Under the pieces are notes generated by a model. The model was not told the DNA's origin, did no database searches, and saw only the letters and a list, made by a program, of their open reading frames with translations. This document shows, piece after piece, positions 45,970 through 57,913 of a stretch of DNA of 64,000 nt. The position numbers were made by a program, and so were the translations under genes. The number at the start of each line of letters is the position of its first letter. Positions within the stretch are counted from its first letter, which is position 1. The DNA lies in the NCBI RefSeq assembly GCF_000004825.1, contig NW_008805086.1, forward strand, positions 620,001-684,000, in the 5' to 3' direction. The stretch comes from Heterostelium album PN500. Its lineage: Eukaryota; Evosea; Eumycetozoa; Acytosteliales; Acytosteliaceae.

Positions 45970-47125
45970 ATGTTGTTTATTAATTATAATTATAATTATA
46001 GAAATATATTGTTTGTAATAAAGTTATTTCTATTTTTATCTTTAATTTGTAGTTATAGTATAGTTCTTTGTGATTTCTCACCGGATTCATACGATGATGG
46101 TAAAATATGTTATGGATCAAACGCTACTTCTAAACAATTAGTTGGTGATTCAAATGTATGTTGTTATAATAAAAATCATACTCCATTAAAAAAAACTTTG
46201 TTTTGTTTTTAACAACATTATTAATAATAATAATAATAATAATGATGATGATGTTTAGGTACCGGATATGTGTGAATTCTTATACGACGATGATAGATCT
46301 AAAAAGAAATCTGCAACGACATCGACTTCACATCATCGGCTGTCATGTTGTTTGCGTTCGAACAAAGAGAGATTCGAGAGGAGAATCGATAACATAAAGA
46401 AACAGATATATGCACCTCTCTATGATTGTCAGGGTTGGCCTCTCGATGACTCATCGGGATACAGCTACGTCGAGAGGAATGGCGATACACCCGATCTGAC
46501 CACTGGCAACCAGACGGTGGTCAATGTTCTCGATACGCGTCTGCATGTCGCTACGTGCATGTCGCATCTGCTCGCTGTCCAGTGTGTGCTGTGCTCGCCC
46601 GACCAGCTCAGCATACTCGGTCGGCCCGCGACAGAGCTGATTCCGCGCGCCTGGGACAAAACAGACAATCGCACGAACCTACCACAACCACTGTTCTTCT
46701 ACGACTTGGATCGCACGAGAAAACTCGGCAAACCGATGGTGTTGTGCGACAGCTACTTTGAGCAGCTCAGCAAGATCTGTGAGCATCTCACACTGAGGAA
46801 CGAATCGTTTACCAACTCTTTCCTGTTGAACAAGTTTGGCGGGTTGATTACCACTGGGCCGGGACTGCCTTCCAAAGAGCAAGTCACAGAGATTCACTCG
46901 GCAGACGGCACTGACTATCTTTTGGTATCCGATCGCAACTGTTACACTCGGCCACTTCCCGAGCTGGAACCACCGAAGTGCACATTCATCGTCGACAGAA
47001 AATGGCGTGCACAATTCAATATAAATCAAACAATTCCCAATCACTCTTCAACATTGTCGTTGAGAAATAATCTGTATATTTTATCATTATTAATACTTTC
47101 AATATTAATAATAATTATAACATAA
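45970..47125 (+). CDS. Secreted/anchored protein with folate-receptor-like cysteine pattern
   Basis: Exons 45970-46155 and 46259-47125 join in phase 0 (GTATGT...TTTAG) to give 350 residues. There is an N-terminal signal peptide or anchor (~residues 13-34) and a hydrophobic C-terminus (YILSLLILSILIIIIT) fitting a GPI-anchor signal or tail anchor. Between them the cysteine pattern CC...C...C.....QCVLCSPDQ...LC..YFEQLSKIC resembles the folate-receptor-like domain of FOLR/HHIP-type proteins. Several N-glycosylation sites are present (NAT, NQT, NRT, NES, NQT, NHS). A cell-surface ligand-binding role is an inference. The second exon is unusually G/C-rich for this genome, notably around 46500-46650, compared with exon 1. 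Confidence 0.7.
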
Positions 47126-47945
47126 CTTTACATATAATATAATAATATATATTTTATATAAAAAAAAAAACAAATGTACAAATAATACGAATAGTATAAT
47201 AAAATAGTTTGTAATAAATTAATAAAATAACCAACATACAAACATGTTTGTATCTTCCAATTAATCAACAAATAAGGTGACATCAGCAACAGCACAGATC
47301 ATAAAACTAAAAACAAATTAATTGAAAAAGGTAAAAAACCTTATGACCTTACACCAAAAAAAAAAAAAACAAAAAATAACACCAATATTATTACTGATAT
47401 CACCTCATTTCTAAATTAAATTGAAAGTTGAAAGTTATTGATTACAATTAAAAATCATAGATTTATTTATTATTTTATTATTTTAATAACTTTGTTTTGA
47501 AAGATAATTATCGTCAAATGTAAATGAATGACATCTCAATATTTTTACTAATGCATCAATACATCAATCGGATGTTCAATCATAATCTCTAATTTTATCT
47601 TTTTTTTTTTTAAAACACGTAATTGTTGACCAATCCTATTAAAATTCCATAGAAGTGGAAAACGGAGTGTTTCTTGATTGGAATGGAAAAAAATTTTAAT
47701 TAATTAATTTTAAATTGTTTTTTTTAAAATTTTGCAAAAATCTAATTAAGATAATAAAAAACACAAGAATCTGTTTATTTGTGTGTTTTAAAAATTATTG
47801 TCGTTTTTTTTTAAAAAAATTGTTAATGTTTTATTTATATTTAGTTTAGTTTAGTTTAATAGTTTTTTTGGGAAAGAAAGCAGCAAAGAAAGAAGAAAAG
47901 ACATACTTTAATAAATTTAGTTGTTGTTTTTTTTTATTAGTTATA
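47126..47945. other. Intergenic region
   Basis: 820-bp AT-rich spacer, with the 3' end of the previous gene and the promoter of phytochelatin synthase. The frame is open just upstream of the next ATG (from ~47868) but has no ATG and includes T runs, so I treat it as leader. Confidence 0.5.
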
Positions 47946-49766
47946 ATGATATCATATAGATTACTACTGAGGACTTCGACGATATCATTGAAAGGAAGAA
48001 GAGGAATCATGAGTTCATCATCATCATCATCAACAACATCACCATCATTACCATATTCAACATCTGCATGTTGCTCAGCCAATCATATTAGCGAACAAAA
48101 GAAACAGGTCGAACAACTACAACAGCAACTCATTGAACAACAATTGAAACAACAACAACAGCAACAACAATCATCGGAATTCTGTAATCTCGATGCACAA
48201 AATCATTTGAAAAAATGTACAAGTATAGATAGTAATAATAAAACAACAACAACAACAGCTACTACAAATAATGTTGTATCACAACACAGTGCTGTACAAC
48301 AACAACAAAAACAAGCGGTAAATCAACAGATACAACAGATAAAAGAGAAGAAGCTGAAGCCAAGTTTCTATCAGAGACCACTACCTGCACACCTCATTGC
48401 ATTCTCCTCGGAGGAAGGAAGAAAACTCTTTAGAGAATCACTACAAGATGGTCACATGGAGGGTTATTTCTCATTGGCAGAACAATTTGTATCTCAAAGT
48501 GAACCTGCATGTATGTATATATATGAAATTTTTAAGTTTACAAACTAAAACAAACTTATCAATCAACAACCGTTCATAGTTTGTGGATTGGCAACATTGG
48601 CAATGGTTTTGAATGCTTTGAAAATCGATCCAAAGAGACTGTGGAAAGGTCCTTGGCGATGGTTCGCTGAGGATATGCTCGATTGTTGTGCACCTATAGA
48701 AACGGTAAAGAAGCGTGGTATCACATTCATGGAGTTTGCATGCCTTTCCAAGTGCAACGGTGCCAATATCAAATCGACGCGCGGTGACGACGCCACTCTC
48801 GAGCAATTCCGTCGCGATATTATCGAGGCGTGCTCCAAGCAGAGCGAACACCTGGTGATTTCATACGACCGAAAGGTTCTCGGTCAAACGGGATCCGGTC
48901 ACTACAGTCCGATCGGTGGATTCCACGAGGGTCGTGATCTGGCACTCGTACTGGACGTCGCGCGATTCAAGTACTCGCCACACTGGGTTCCTGTGGAAGT
49001 TCTGTACAACGCGATGAAGGTGAACGATCCCGAAACTCAGAAACCAAGAGGTTACTTCCAGATCAAATCCGATCCAACCTACCAACCTTCGTTCTGCCAC
49101 GTCAAGAACACACTGTCGTGGGCAACGATCGCCGACAAATTCACAAAGAATCTGCCCAAGATTCTCGAATCCGGCAATCCACAGACCATTCAGGACGTTG
49201 TGAAAATAACATTCAAGAATCTTCCACCGGAAACCATCTATGTTTTGTGTGCATACTCACATGAGCTGCACAAGAAGCTGATCAGTCCAGAGTCACGAAT
49301 GACCTGGATCTCGTTTTTCGAGGAGATTTCCAAGTCGCCCGCTCACAAGCTACTGGACGAGATGATTAGAGCGGGCGATGTCGATTGGAGCATCACACAT
49401 CAACACGACTCTCACAAGCAGCTGCGTGACATCTGCCATGACCATCCAACTGGTCTGGCCACCATTATATTCTTGGCATTCCCATCGGTCGTTTTCAACA
49501 AATTGCCCTATAAGCTGCGCGACGAGATGTCCACCCTCAGAAATCTCGATGGCATGAAGTCAGACTTGATTCACGAACTACTTACCATTCGTGAGGAAAT
49601 GTTTCACGTGACACACAGACCATGTTTTTGTTCAGAGGAAAAAGATCAAACTTGTAATCCACATAGTAATCATGGTTGTGGAACAAATAATACTCATAGT
49701 TGTGGAACAACAAATAGTAATAATAACAATGACAACAACAACAACAACAATAATAATAGAAATTAA
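47946..49766 (+). CDS. Phytochelatin synthase (glutathione gamma-glutamylcysteinyltransferase)
   Basis: Makes phytochelatins from glutathione for Cd/Zn and other metal detoxification. Exons 47946-48510 and 48580-49766 join phase 1 inside SEPAFCGL and give 583 residues. The catalytic triad is Cys190 (PAFCGL), His296 (GSGHYSPIGG) and Asp314 (LDVARF). The spacings of 106 and 124 residues equal those of the plant enzyme (Cys56, His162, Asp180). Family signatures FYQRPLP, LWKGPWRWF and ITFMEFACLSKCNGA are all present. Compared with plants there is a ~134-residue N-terminal extension: a basic, acid-free leader (MISYRLLLRTSTISLKGRRG) that looks mitochondrial, then Ser/Gln-rich sequence. The C-terminal variable region ends with Cys-rich CFCSEEKDQTC and an Asn run. 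Organelle targeting is an inference. Confidence 0.93.
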
Positions 49767-50009
49767 TTTTAGTAATAGAGATATGGTATAGTATAGGAAT
49801 TAAAAAGAATGGATATGGATAGGATAGGATTAGATTATTACCTATTGCGATTCTATTAAAATCTACAACAAACTCAACTATAGAAAGATTGAAAGATAGA
49901 TAGCAATGAGATAGATAGAAGAAAAGAAAACAGTTTAGTATATCAATAATTATTATAGTAATAAATGTAAACAATTATATAAATTAAAATATCCCTCCTC
50001 TTCCTCCTT

Positions 50010-50031
50010 CCCTTCCCCTCCCTCCCCTCCC
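50010..50031 (-). other. Putative G-quadruplex motif 1
   Basis: Five C runs of 3-4 on the top strand, spaced by 1-2 bases (50010-12, 50015-18, 50020-22, 50024-27, 50029-31), inside a 45-base pure-pyrimidine stretch (49992-50036). The minus strand is therefore a very short-loop G-quadruplex candidate. Confidence 0.6.
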
Positions 50032-50135
50032 TCTCTACTACTACTACTACTTCAAACATCAACCTACCACCCTTTTTACATCCATTGTAATTGTAATTAC
50101 ATATATATGGTCCCTTTCCACTCGACTCAAACCAA

Positions 50136-50166
50136 CCCAACCCAACACAACCCAACAACCCATCCC
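50136..50166 (-). other. Putative G-quadruplex motif 2
   Basis: Five CCC triplets on the top strand (50136, 50141, 50151, 50159 and 50164 as first bases) separated by 2-7 bases. The minus strand is a GGG-run quadruplex candidate 104 bp from the first one. Confidence 0.5.
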
Positions 50167-53100
50167 ATTGCCAAATAACAAAAGATAAATAACGTTAAAT
50201 CTTTTTTTTATTTTGTTGTTTTATTCTTTTTCGAAATGAACCAATCAATGATTCATTTCATATGTTTATATTATAAAATAATAATATTTCAATATAAAAT
50301 TGAACAAATAAAAGATAATATAACATAATGAGCTTGCACATCATATCTTAAAGCAAACTTACAATTGATTGAAATGATTTTTATCTCCAAAACACATGTT
50401 CATTTACTAAAAAGGTTATAACTACACATGTTAATATAATATCAATATTAATGTGTATATGTTTTTTGTAAAATATAGAATATATATGGATAAATATCTT
50501 ATTTACTATAAAAGGTTATATTGGTTTCAATAACAACTCTTATTGATTAGAGAACAGGTGATTCATCAATGATTATCGATTCTTTATTTTATCATCTATA
50601 CTCTATGTTATAATGTATGATTGATTCCACTGCACTAATATAGTAAAAACATTCAAACTCTCTATCTTAATTTCATCTCAATAAACATTGGCTCCTTATA
50701 ATAAAAAGATTTAATTAATTCAATTACCACATTGTCGGTTAGAAATTTGATCTTCAAAAAAATATTTATCTGATCACTTTTGAATAACAATAAAACACAC
50801 ACACACACAAAACTTTATCACAATAAAAATTGATTGTTAACAATCCCCCATTGTTTTTGTTGTGGTAATAACAAAAAAAATAAATAAAAAAGGGTGATAT
50901 GGTATAGAAATAATTTTAAAACTTTTATAGGGTAAAATAATTTGTTTTAAAAATAATTCTTTATAGAAATAAATACAGATTAGATTTTAAAAGATATAAA
51001 TATTTCCCATAAAATAATTATAATAAGTATCTGAGTTTTGATGATGAAATATTCTTTTTGAAATTTCAACAAAAATAGTAATAAAAAGATAAATATATTT
51101 TTTATCTACGAATTAATATTTATTATATCTAAAAAGATTACAAATGACGAGGAATAAAGTGATTTACAATCTTAAATTATCGAAATATTAATTTATTTTA
51201 AATGTAGCTCAAAGATATTGATAAAACATCTAATAACCTATTGAAAATGAATCTATCCAATAGGATTTTAGTTTGTTAATTCCTCTGTCCTATTAGAATT
51301 TAGATCAACTTTTCGAATCAATAGAGTTTTGTTTTTGTAATATAAATGATTCTTATCAATTTTATTGAATAGAATATACAAGGGAAAGTTGATATGAAAG
51401 GTTAACTATAAATTTTTGGTTTGATCATTATAGATCATCAGATAATGTAATTTTATCATTTTTACTTGTTACATTGTTTGTAAACTTTATTGAATACAAA
51501 TTACATTCCTATATGAAATACAAAATAGAATAAACTAAAAATAAACCTCCCAAAGATATATATGATTTTAATTCCAATTGAAATGCTTTTTTTAGTAAAT
51601 TAAATCAATTACTTATTATAAAAATAAACAACTTTTAAAACAAGAATTACTAAAATCAATCATTACAATATGAATGATAAATCTTTAACCTATTGATATT
51701 GTAAGACAAATATATGTGATCATGATATAAAAATCAAAATTCTTAACACACCTATAACAAAAGTACGAAAAGTGGTTGTAACAAGGTGGTTAAAATCGAA
51801 AGGTTATTTTTAAAGAATTTGTATTTAAAATGATTTATATAAAGAATAAATGTGGTGGTTGGGGTTTATTATAGTTGGTTGTATTTCTGTAACTGTTCCC
51901 CACTGCCAAATCTTTAAATTTAGATTTTAATTTCAAACTCTCAATAGATTACAACCAACAATATGAATAACGGGATTCTGTGATAAAGTTAATAAAAAAA
52001 GTTGGAAATAAAAATTACTCTGTAAAAACAATTTAAATATAGGTCAAAATTCTATTGGACAATCAAAATCAGAAATGGCTTATCTAGAGGATTATAAAAG
52101 GAATTTTTTTTAGTCTGACCATAACTCCATTTGGGGGGTGTTAAGGATAAAATAGTTGGTGATTTTCAAAGATTACTTTAGTTTGGGGTAATGTTAACTA
52201 TTTGTTCTCTTCAAAAATAAGAACATTTCCACTGAGAGATCAACGATCACTATTTTTCGATGTATACAATCTCCATCTACTTAATATTACTAAACGAATT
52301 TGAAATTCAAAGCAGTAATCTCCTGATTCTATCACTGTTTATCAACAATTCATTTTTGTAGGTACACTATAATATTGTTTTCAAAATAAACAGTATCACT
52401 GGTAGAAATCAGTTACAACATTTAAATGTTGTTTGATTGCAATAAATACCCATTCCTTTGATATGTGATAAACGGATTGAAATCTTTTTAACAATTTGTG
52501 ATTTATTAAAAAAAATAGTTGATCATTTTTAATTTTATATTAAAATAATTATTTAACTTTAGTAAAGATTCATCCTAATTTACTGGGGAGAGAATGATGT
52601 TTTTCTATATCTTTACAATCTATTACAAAGAGGTGTCTATAAAATAACCATATTTGATAATCTTGAAAATCAATGTTACTGGTTATTCACACCAAATGTA
52701 TATGGCATTAGATACATTCATGTATCAATTTCATTTTATTCTGAAAAATGTAGGTACTTTTGAAGTAAAATGTGAAAACCCAATCACTTTATATATTAGA
52801 GGATAGATATTACCTTTAATTTAAATAATTGGATCACCACTCTGCAACAAAACAAAACAAAACTACCACTTCAAATTCAGTTGTGCGAGATTTATTTGTA
52901 AGAAATGTAGTGTCTCTTCATTTCTCTATAGATATTTGCTTTAAAGCAACATGTTTTATATTTATCACCAACCCCACTTTTATACAATTGACTGTTGATT
53001 TTCACCTCATATCAACAATCATCATCATCAATATCAACATCATCATCATTAATATCATTCTATCCAACAAATTATTCATCAATCAAATCATATGAATATA

Positions 53101-53312
53101 AGCACACTATATAGCCAGTGTTTGATTTGTGTGTTTACTATTTTTTTTTCTAATCACCACCCTGTTTCAAAATTCCAATATGTATAAAAAACAACCACAA
53201 GATAATTTCATAAGACATGACTCACACAAACACTCACACACATCACCACTATATCTAATACTATATATTCCCAGATAATTTTTATAAACAATTTCTTTTT
53301 GTTGCGACCGAA

Positions 53313-53320
53313 TATAAATA
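53313..53320 (+). promoter_or_regulatory. TATA box of the 51-residue peptide gene
   Basis: TATAAATA, 173 bp before the ATG at 53493, with a CA-rich block about 80 bp upstream. It is the only clean TATA motif in this part of the spacer. Confidence 0.4.
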
Positions 53321-53492
53321 ACGAACCTGTGATCAGTTTCAAAACATAAAACAAAAACTCAAGAGAGAAACAAAACAAACAAACACTTCACCTAAAAAAC
53401 TATAAAATTCCTGATTATTTTATATATATTTTTCCAAACCAAACCAAACCGATTTTTTTTTATATCTTTTATACTACACACATCCAATAAAA

Positions 53493-53723
53493 ATGTTATA
53501 CCGTAAGTTATTAAATATTAGAAAAGATATAATAACTATAATCAAATAACTAATATAATTATTTCCAAATATTATAGAAGCTTTGAAGAACCTCTCCACC
53601 TCATCCAACTCCTTCACCAACGGAAACAACAACATGAACACAAATATTGCCACAAATGTCTCCTCCTCATACAACAGCAACATAATGCAAACCAAGAATG
53701 CTGTTGCTTGGGGTTTCTGGTAA
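53493..53723 (+). CDS. 51-residue Ser/Asn-rich peptide with a 10-base first exon
   Basis: Exon 1 53493-53502 (ATG TTA TAC C), intron 53503-53577 (GTAAGT...TATAG), exon 2 53578-53723. The phase-1 join gives MLYQALKNLSTSSNSFTNGN and onward, ending NAVAWGFW. The upstream AATAAAA before the ATG is a typical leader. Exon 2 uses C-ending codons almost exclusively (CTC, TCC, ACC, AAC, TTC), unlike the surrounding AT-rich DNA, which points to a real and highly expressed gene. There is no hydrophobic segment or signal peptide, and the C-terminus is aromatic. It recalls the many small Ser/Asn/Gly-rich developmental peptides of dictyostelids, but I cannot assign it to one of those families. Confidence 0.75.
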
Positions 53724-54259
53724 ACACTTGTCAAAAAAATGTACTTTTAATCCAAAAAATATTTTCCAGTTTGAAAAAAGAAAAAAATATTTATTTTTGG
53801 TAAGTTTATTTATATCTAATATTAAATTAAGAATATTTTATTAATTCCAATTTTTAAAATTTATAGTTGCTACATTAATTACAAGTATAATAATCAAAAA
53901 AAAAAAAATGAAATTTAAATTAATATGTTTATATTTCATCCTCGAGTAATATGACTAAACAGTTGAATCAGTCATTAGTTTTTTAAAAAAAAAACAAAAA
54001 TCATGTTGTTGTTGTTATAATATTTTTTAAATCCCAATTCTACTTTAAACCAATAAACAAAAAAACAAACAGATATAGTTAATTGTTTATCGTTGTTTAA
54101 AATCAAAAAAAAAAAAACTAAACCTTAAATTTAATATTTAACCTAAAATGAAATAATAATTTGAAAAAATCAATATTAATATATCTCTAGTAATAAAAAA
54201 AATAGAATTTAATAGGGGGAGGAGGTTTCAAATGTTATATTTGTATTTATATGTATATT
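53724..54259. other. Intergenic region between convergent genes
   Basis: 536-bp very A/T-rich 3' region shared by the peptide gene and the Mpv17-like gene. No other feature. Confidence 0.5.
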
Positions 54260-54939
54260 TTAATGGGCAGACTGAGATTGAGAGCTTAGGAAAGCAGCCC
54301 AACCAAGATTTATTAGATTCATAAATAAAACTCTTTGTCTATTCGAAATGTAGCGGAATGAGATGATATTACAAAGCGGCCAAACAGCACAATCTACCAG
54401 ATAGGTTTTTAGCCAATCGTTTTTCAGCTTCTCTTGAATCTGTGTCGACGTCTTGCCTTCCAAGACACCCATTCCTACGAAAAAAAATGCATCGAATATC
54501 GGTGCACACACCAGCTGATCTAGTCCGGATTTTATAATAACGTGTGTCATAACTTTCTTGGGGAAACTGGTATCCAGCAAGTGGTACCAATAATGGAATA
54601 TAGGTCCTGTCGCAACCAAACCAAACACTGACATTCTCATCGCTCGCTTGTAATCGAATAGCCAGTCGGTCTTTCCTCTATTCTCTATATACTGTGACAT
54701 TGTATCAGATACAAAATATAAAGTACCTGTTGTTATTGCCTATGCATATAATAATAATAAACGTTAAAATTTGATTAAATAGTATATGTTTTGTTTTGTT
54801 TTATTTTTTTGTATTGTAGTCATACCTTTGTCAAAACAGGTCTATTATGTAAAGCATTGATATATCCTTCATAAGTTCTCTGACCTACTTTACCAAGTCG
54901 AGGAAATAACTTTTGAAATGATGATCTGATTGTATTCAT
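54260..54939 (-). CDS. Mpv17/PMP22 family membrane protein
   Basis: Exons 54939-54826 (38 codons) and 54739-54260, joined in phase 0, give 197 residues, the usual family length. Family landmarks in order: YINALHNRPVLTKAITTGTL, SDTMSQYIE, DYKRAMRMSVFGLVATGPIFHYWY, KSGLDQLVCAPIFDAFFF, NDWLKTYLVDCAVWPLCNII and a C-terminal NLINLGWAAFLS. There are four predicted membrane spans. Family members sit in the inner mitochondrial or peroxisomal membrane. The N-terminus (MNTIRSSFQKLFPRLGKVGQ) is basic and amphipathic, favouring mitochondria. The substrate is unknown for most of the family. This copy is probably one of several paralogues. Confidence 0.92.
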
Positions 54940-55990
54940 ATTTATTCTCTTTATTCTCTATCTATTTGTACTATTTATGTAACTATATATATCTATATCT
55001 ATGTTGATTGTAATTTTTACTATTATTATTATTATAAACAAATATCCATTATGTACTAATACTACTAATAGTGATTGATTGATTGAACAATGAAATGATT
55101 GATAAAACGAATTACTCAATTTCACAATCAAATGTAAATAGTGTTGTGAACGGGTGGGTGTGAAGATCGATCTATCAAAACTGATAAAGAACAATCAAAT
55201 GTTAAACTTAAGTAAAGAACAATGTTGATAAATAAATAAGAATACTACTAAAATAGGTAATAATATCTAATCAATAGGACTCCTTTGAGTTAAGTTAACC
55301 AACCCTCTTAAAATCGATCATTCATTAAAACTCATTATTAGTCATTAAAAAAAAGAATTTTTTTTTTTTTTTTTTGTAAAACAAATTAATTTTTTATTTT
55401 AAAAAAATGATATCATACTTGTGATACACCTCAATTTTTGATCATTGTTTTTGCTAACAATAATCATATTAATTTATTCAAGTTGAACTGTTCTATCTGT
55501 TCTTTCAAAAGAAAAAGAAAATAACTAATAAATAAAAGAAAATATTTATTAAAAAATTTCTTTTTTTACAATATATTTGGTTGGATAAATCAAATATATA
55601 CATTTAATAATAATATATAGTCTTTTGATTTTCCTTTTCCTTTGCTTTTATTTCATCTCCACATTTTCATTCAATATTGTTAATACAATCAATTTCTATT
55701 TTTTCTATTTTTTTATATCTTCTAAATCAGATCTTATAGATTAACAAACCACTTTGCGTTCATATTGACCTTAAAATCAGTCGAATCATACAAATCACCG
55801 TTCATTCATGCTAATTTAGAGTACAGATATTTAATGTTTAATCTTATGATTGTTGGTTCTATCTGACTTTAACCCAAAGACAACCCTTTTTTCACATACA
55901 TACCCTTATTAATCCGTAACAAAACCACACTCACCAACCAACGATTAATATTGGTATCTACACAAATTAAATGATAACCTAACCTATCGG

Positions 55991-56028
<38 letters not shown>

Positions 56029-57913
56029 TAAAAAACAATCAAACAATTAAGTCAAAATGAATACAATGTGTTTATATATAAACATTGCTTGATGTGTGTG
56101 TTGTTTGAATGTGATGTGTGAGTGGTTTGAAATCAAATGAAAACAAATCAATCAAAAAAAATACATATACATATGCATTATATCACCTAGGTGTTAATAA
56201 TGTAGTGTAGTAAACAAAACATATACAATTTAAACAACCCCTAAAAAAAAAATATATTTTAACCAAAAAAGGATATTTGTTTGATAACCCAACTAGATTT
56301 AAATAGACATAAATCAATTTAATATCAATATTTTAAAATATACTCTCTACTATTCTTATTCATATTAAAAACAAATTAAAAAAGTAGTGTATATAATAAT
56401 CTATCTTACCATATTTGTGTTAAAAGAATGGAAAGATTGGGTCGTATAACTAATCCTTTAATTTCAAACGGGTTCCATAATTATGACTATGTTTAGTGCG
56501 TTTTGGGTTGTTGTCCGCATTTTTCTATTCTATTCTTTTCTATTCTTTTCTTTTTCCATTCTAACTATAATTAAAACACAACATAATCAAAAAAAAAAGA
56601 GTACTCTCTACAATACATTAAACATTCAAAGTTAATTCCACTGTACAAAATGTAAACTCAATATTTCAATATCAGCTTCAAAACAAGCAAAGCAAAAGCA
56701 AAACAAAGCAGAGCACAAGTGTAGTGTAGTGTGTTGTGTTGATTGATCAACAAACAAAACGACAGAGGTGTTGTGGGTGTTTTGAAAACATATGTCGAGT
56801 CAGTTATAATGACTGACTGACTAGATTGACAGAGTAAGTGATAATTCCTTTCATATCTCAAGTATATTGTTTCATTCAATTCAACAGTTTGATTTACTGA
56901 CTTTAACTTTCAACAGTCGTCTTTCAAATATCAAATTCAATTCAATTCAAATCAAATCAAATCTACCACTACGACAATATTTTCAAAACATTTCCACAAC
57001 AACAACATATGATATTAAAATAATAATATTATAATATCTTTTCTTGCAACAACAACAAACAACAACAATAAAAAACAGGAATAGTAATGACAATAACAAT
57101 ATTAAATAAATTGAAATTTAAATAAAATATTTAATTTTTTCCAATTGATTATTGAATTGTTTATTTATTTATTTTTATATTCTTTTACTTTATTTATTTA
57201 ATTCATTCTGTTTGTTTGTTTGTTTGTACCAACAACTGTCAAATAATTAACACCACCGGAACCACATCATCAGCTGATTCTCACCAAAACACCTCATAAA
57301 TAAATAGGAATTCTACCATATTTATATAAATAATTTATACATTTTCTTATTTATATTATTAACCCTTTTACTTTTCCTATTATTGTTTTTGATTAATTTA
57401 ATTATAAATATTATTATTAAAGTATATCTATCAATCATTCATATGTATGCGGGTTAAATACAATAAATACTGCTTTGATTACAACAGTCATATGATTTAA
57501 TTTTTGTTTCCTCTGACGTTAAGATTTATCAATCATTATTCATCATTAACAAAAACAACAATAACAATAATATATTTCCATTGATAACAATAATAAAAAC
57601 TTGTACTACTACTATAATCAATAATTCTACAACTAATTTATATCAAATTTCAACTTTAGTTTTGAAAAATAATTAATAATATTTTTAACAATAACAACCT
57701 TAGATAAATAATAATAAATTGTCTTCACATATATAGTCTCCTTGTATTTTAATAAATATAATAAATAACCCTGTAATTTTAATTATAAACTTTTCCAAAA
57801 AAAAACCTTTGAACTGGAAATAATAAATAAAAACCCAAGATCTAGAAATAATTAATTAATAATAGTAATAATAATAAAAAATAATATAAACATAAATAGA
57901 AATAGAATAAAAG
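54940..57913 (+). promoter_or_regulatory. Long upstream region of the CudA-like gene
   Basis: 3.0 kb without a supported gene. It contains a (TA)n tract at 55995-56025, many CA/AAC-rich segments, and an A-rich leader before the ATG at 57914. Long upstream regions are common for developmental regulators in this group. I recognise no specific binding site. Confidence 0.4.
55995..56025. repeat. (TA)n microsatellite
   Basis: About 15 uninterrupted TA units. Confidence 0.9.

Larger units (their letters stand above)
49767..53492. other. Gene desert (3.7 kb)
   Basis: Two C-rich stretches lie near its start (listed separately). From about 50.2 kb the sequence is AT-rich and I find no supported gene or tRNA on either strand. 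A C/A-rich block (ACTCACACAAACACTCACAC, near 53219-53240) precedes the small gene and resembles the CA-rich G-box type elements of dictyostelid developmental promoters (inference). Confidence 0.5.
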
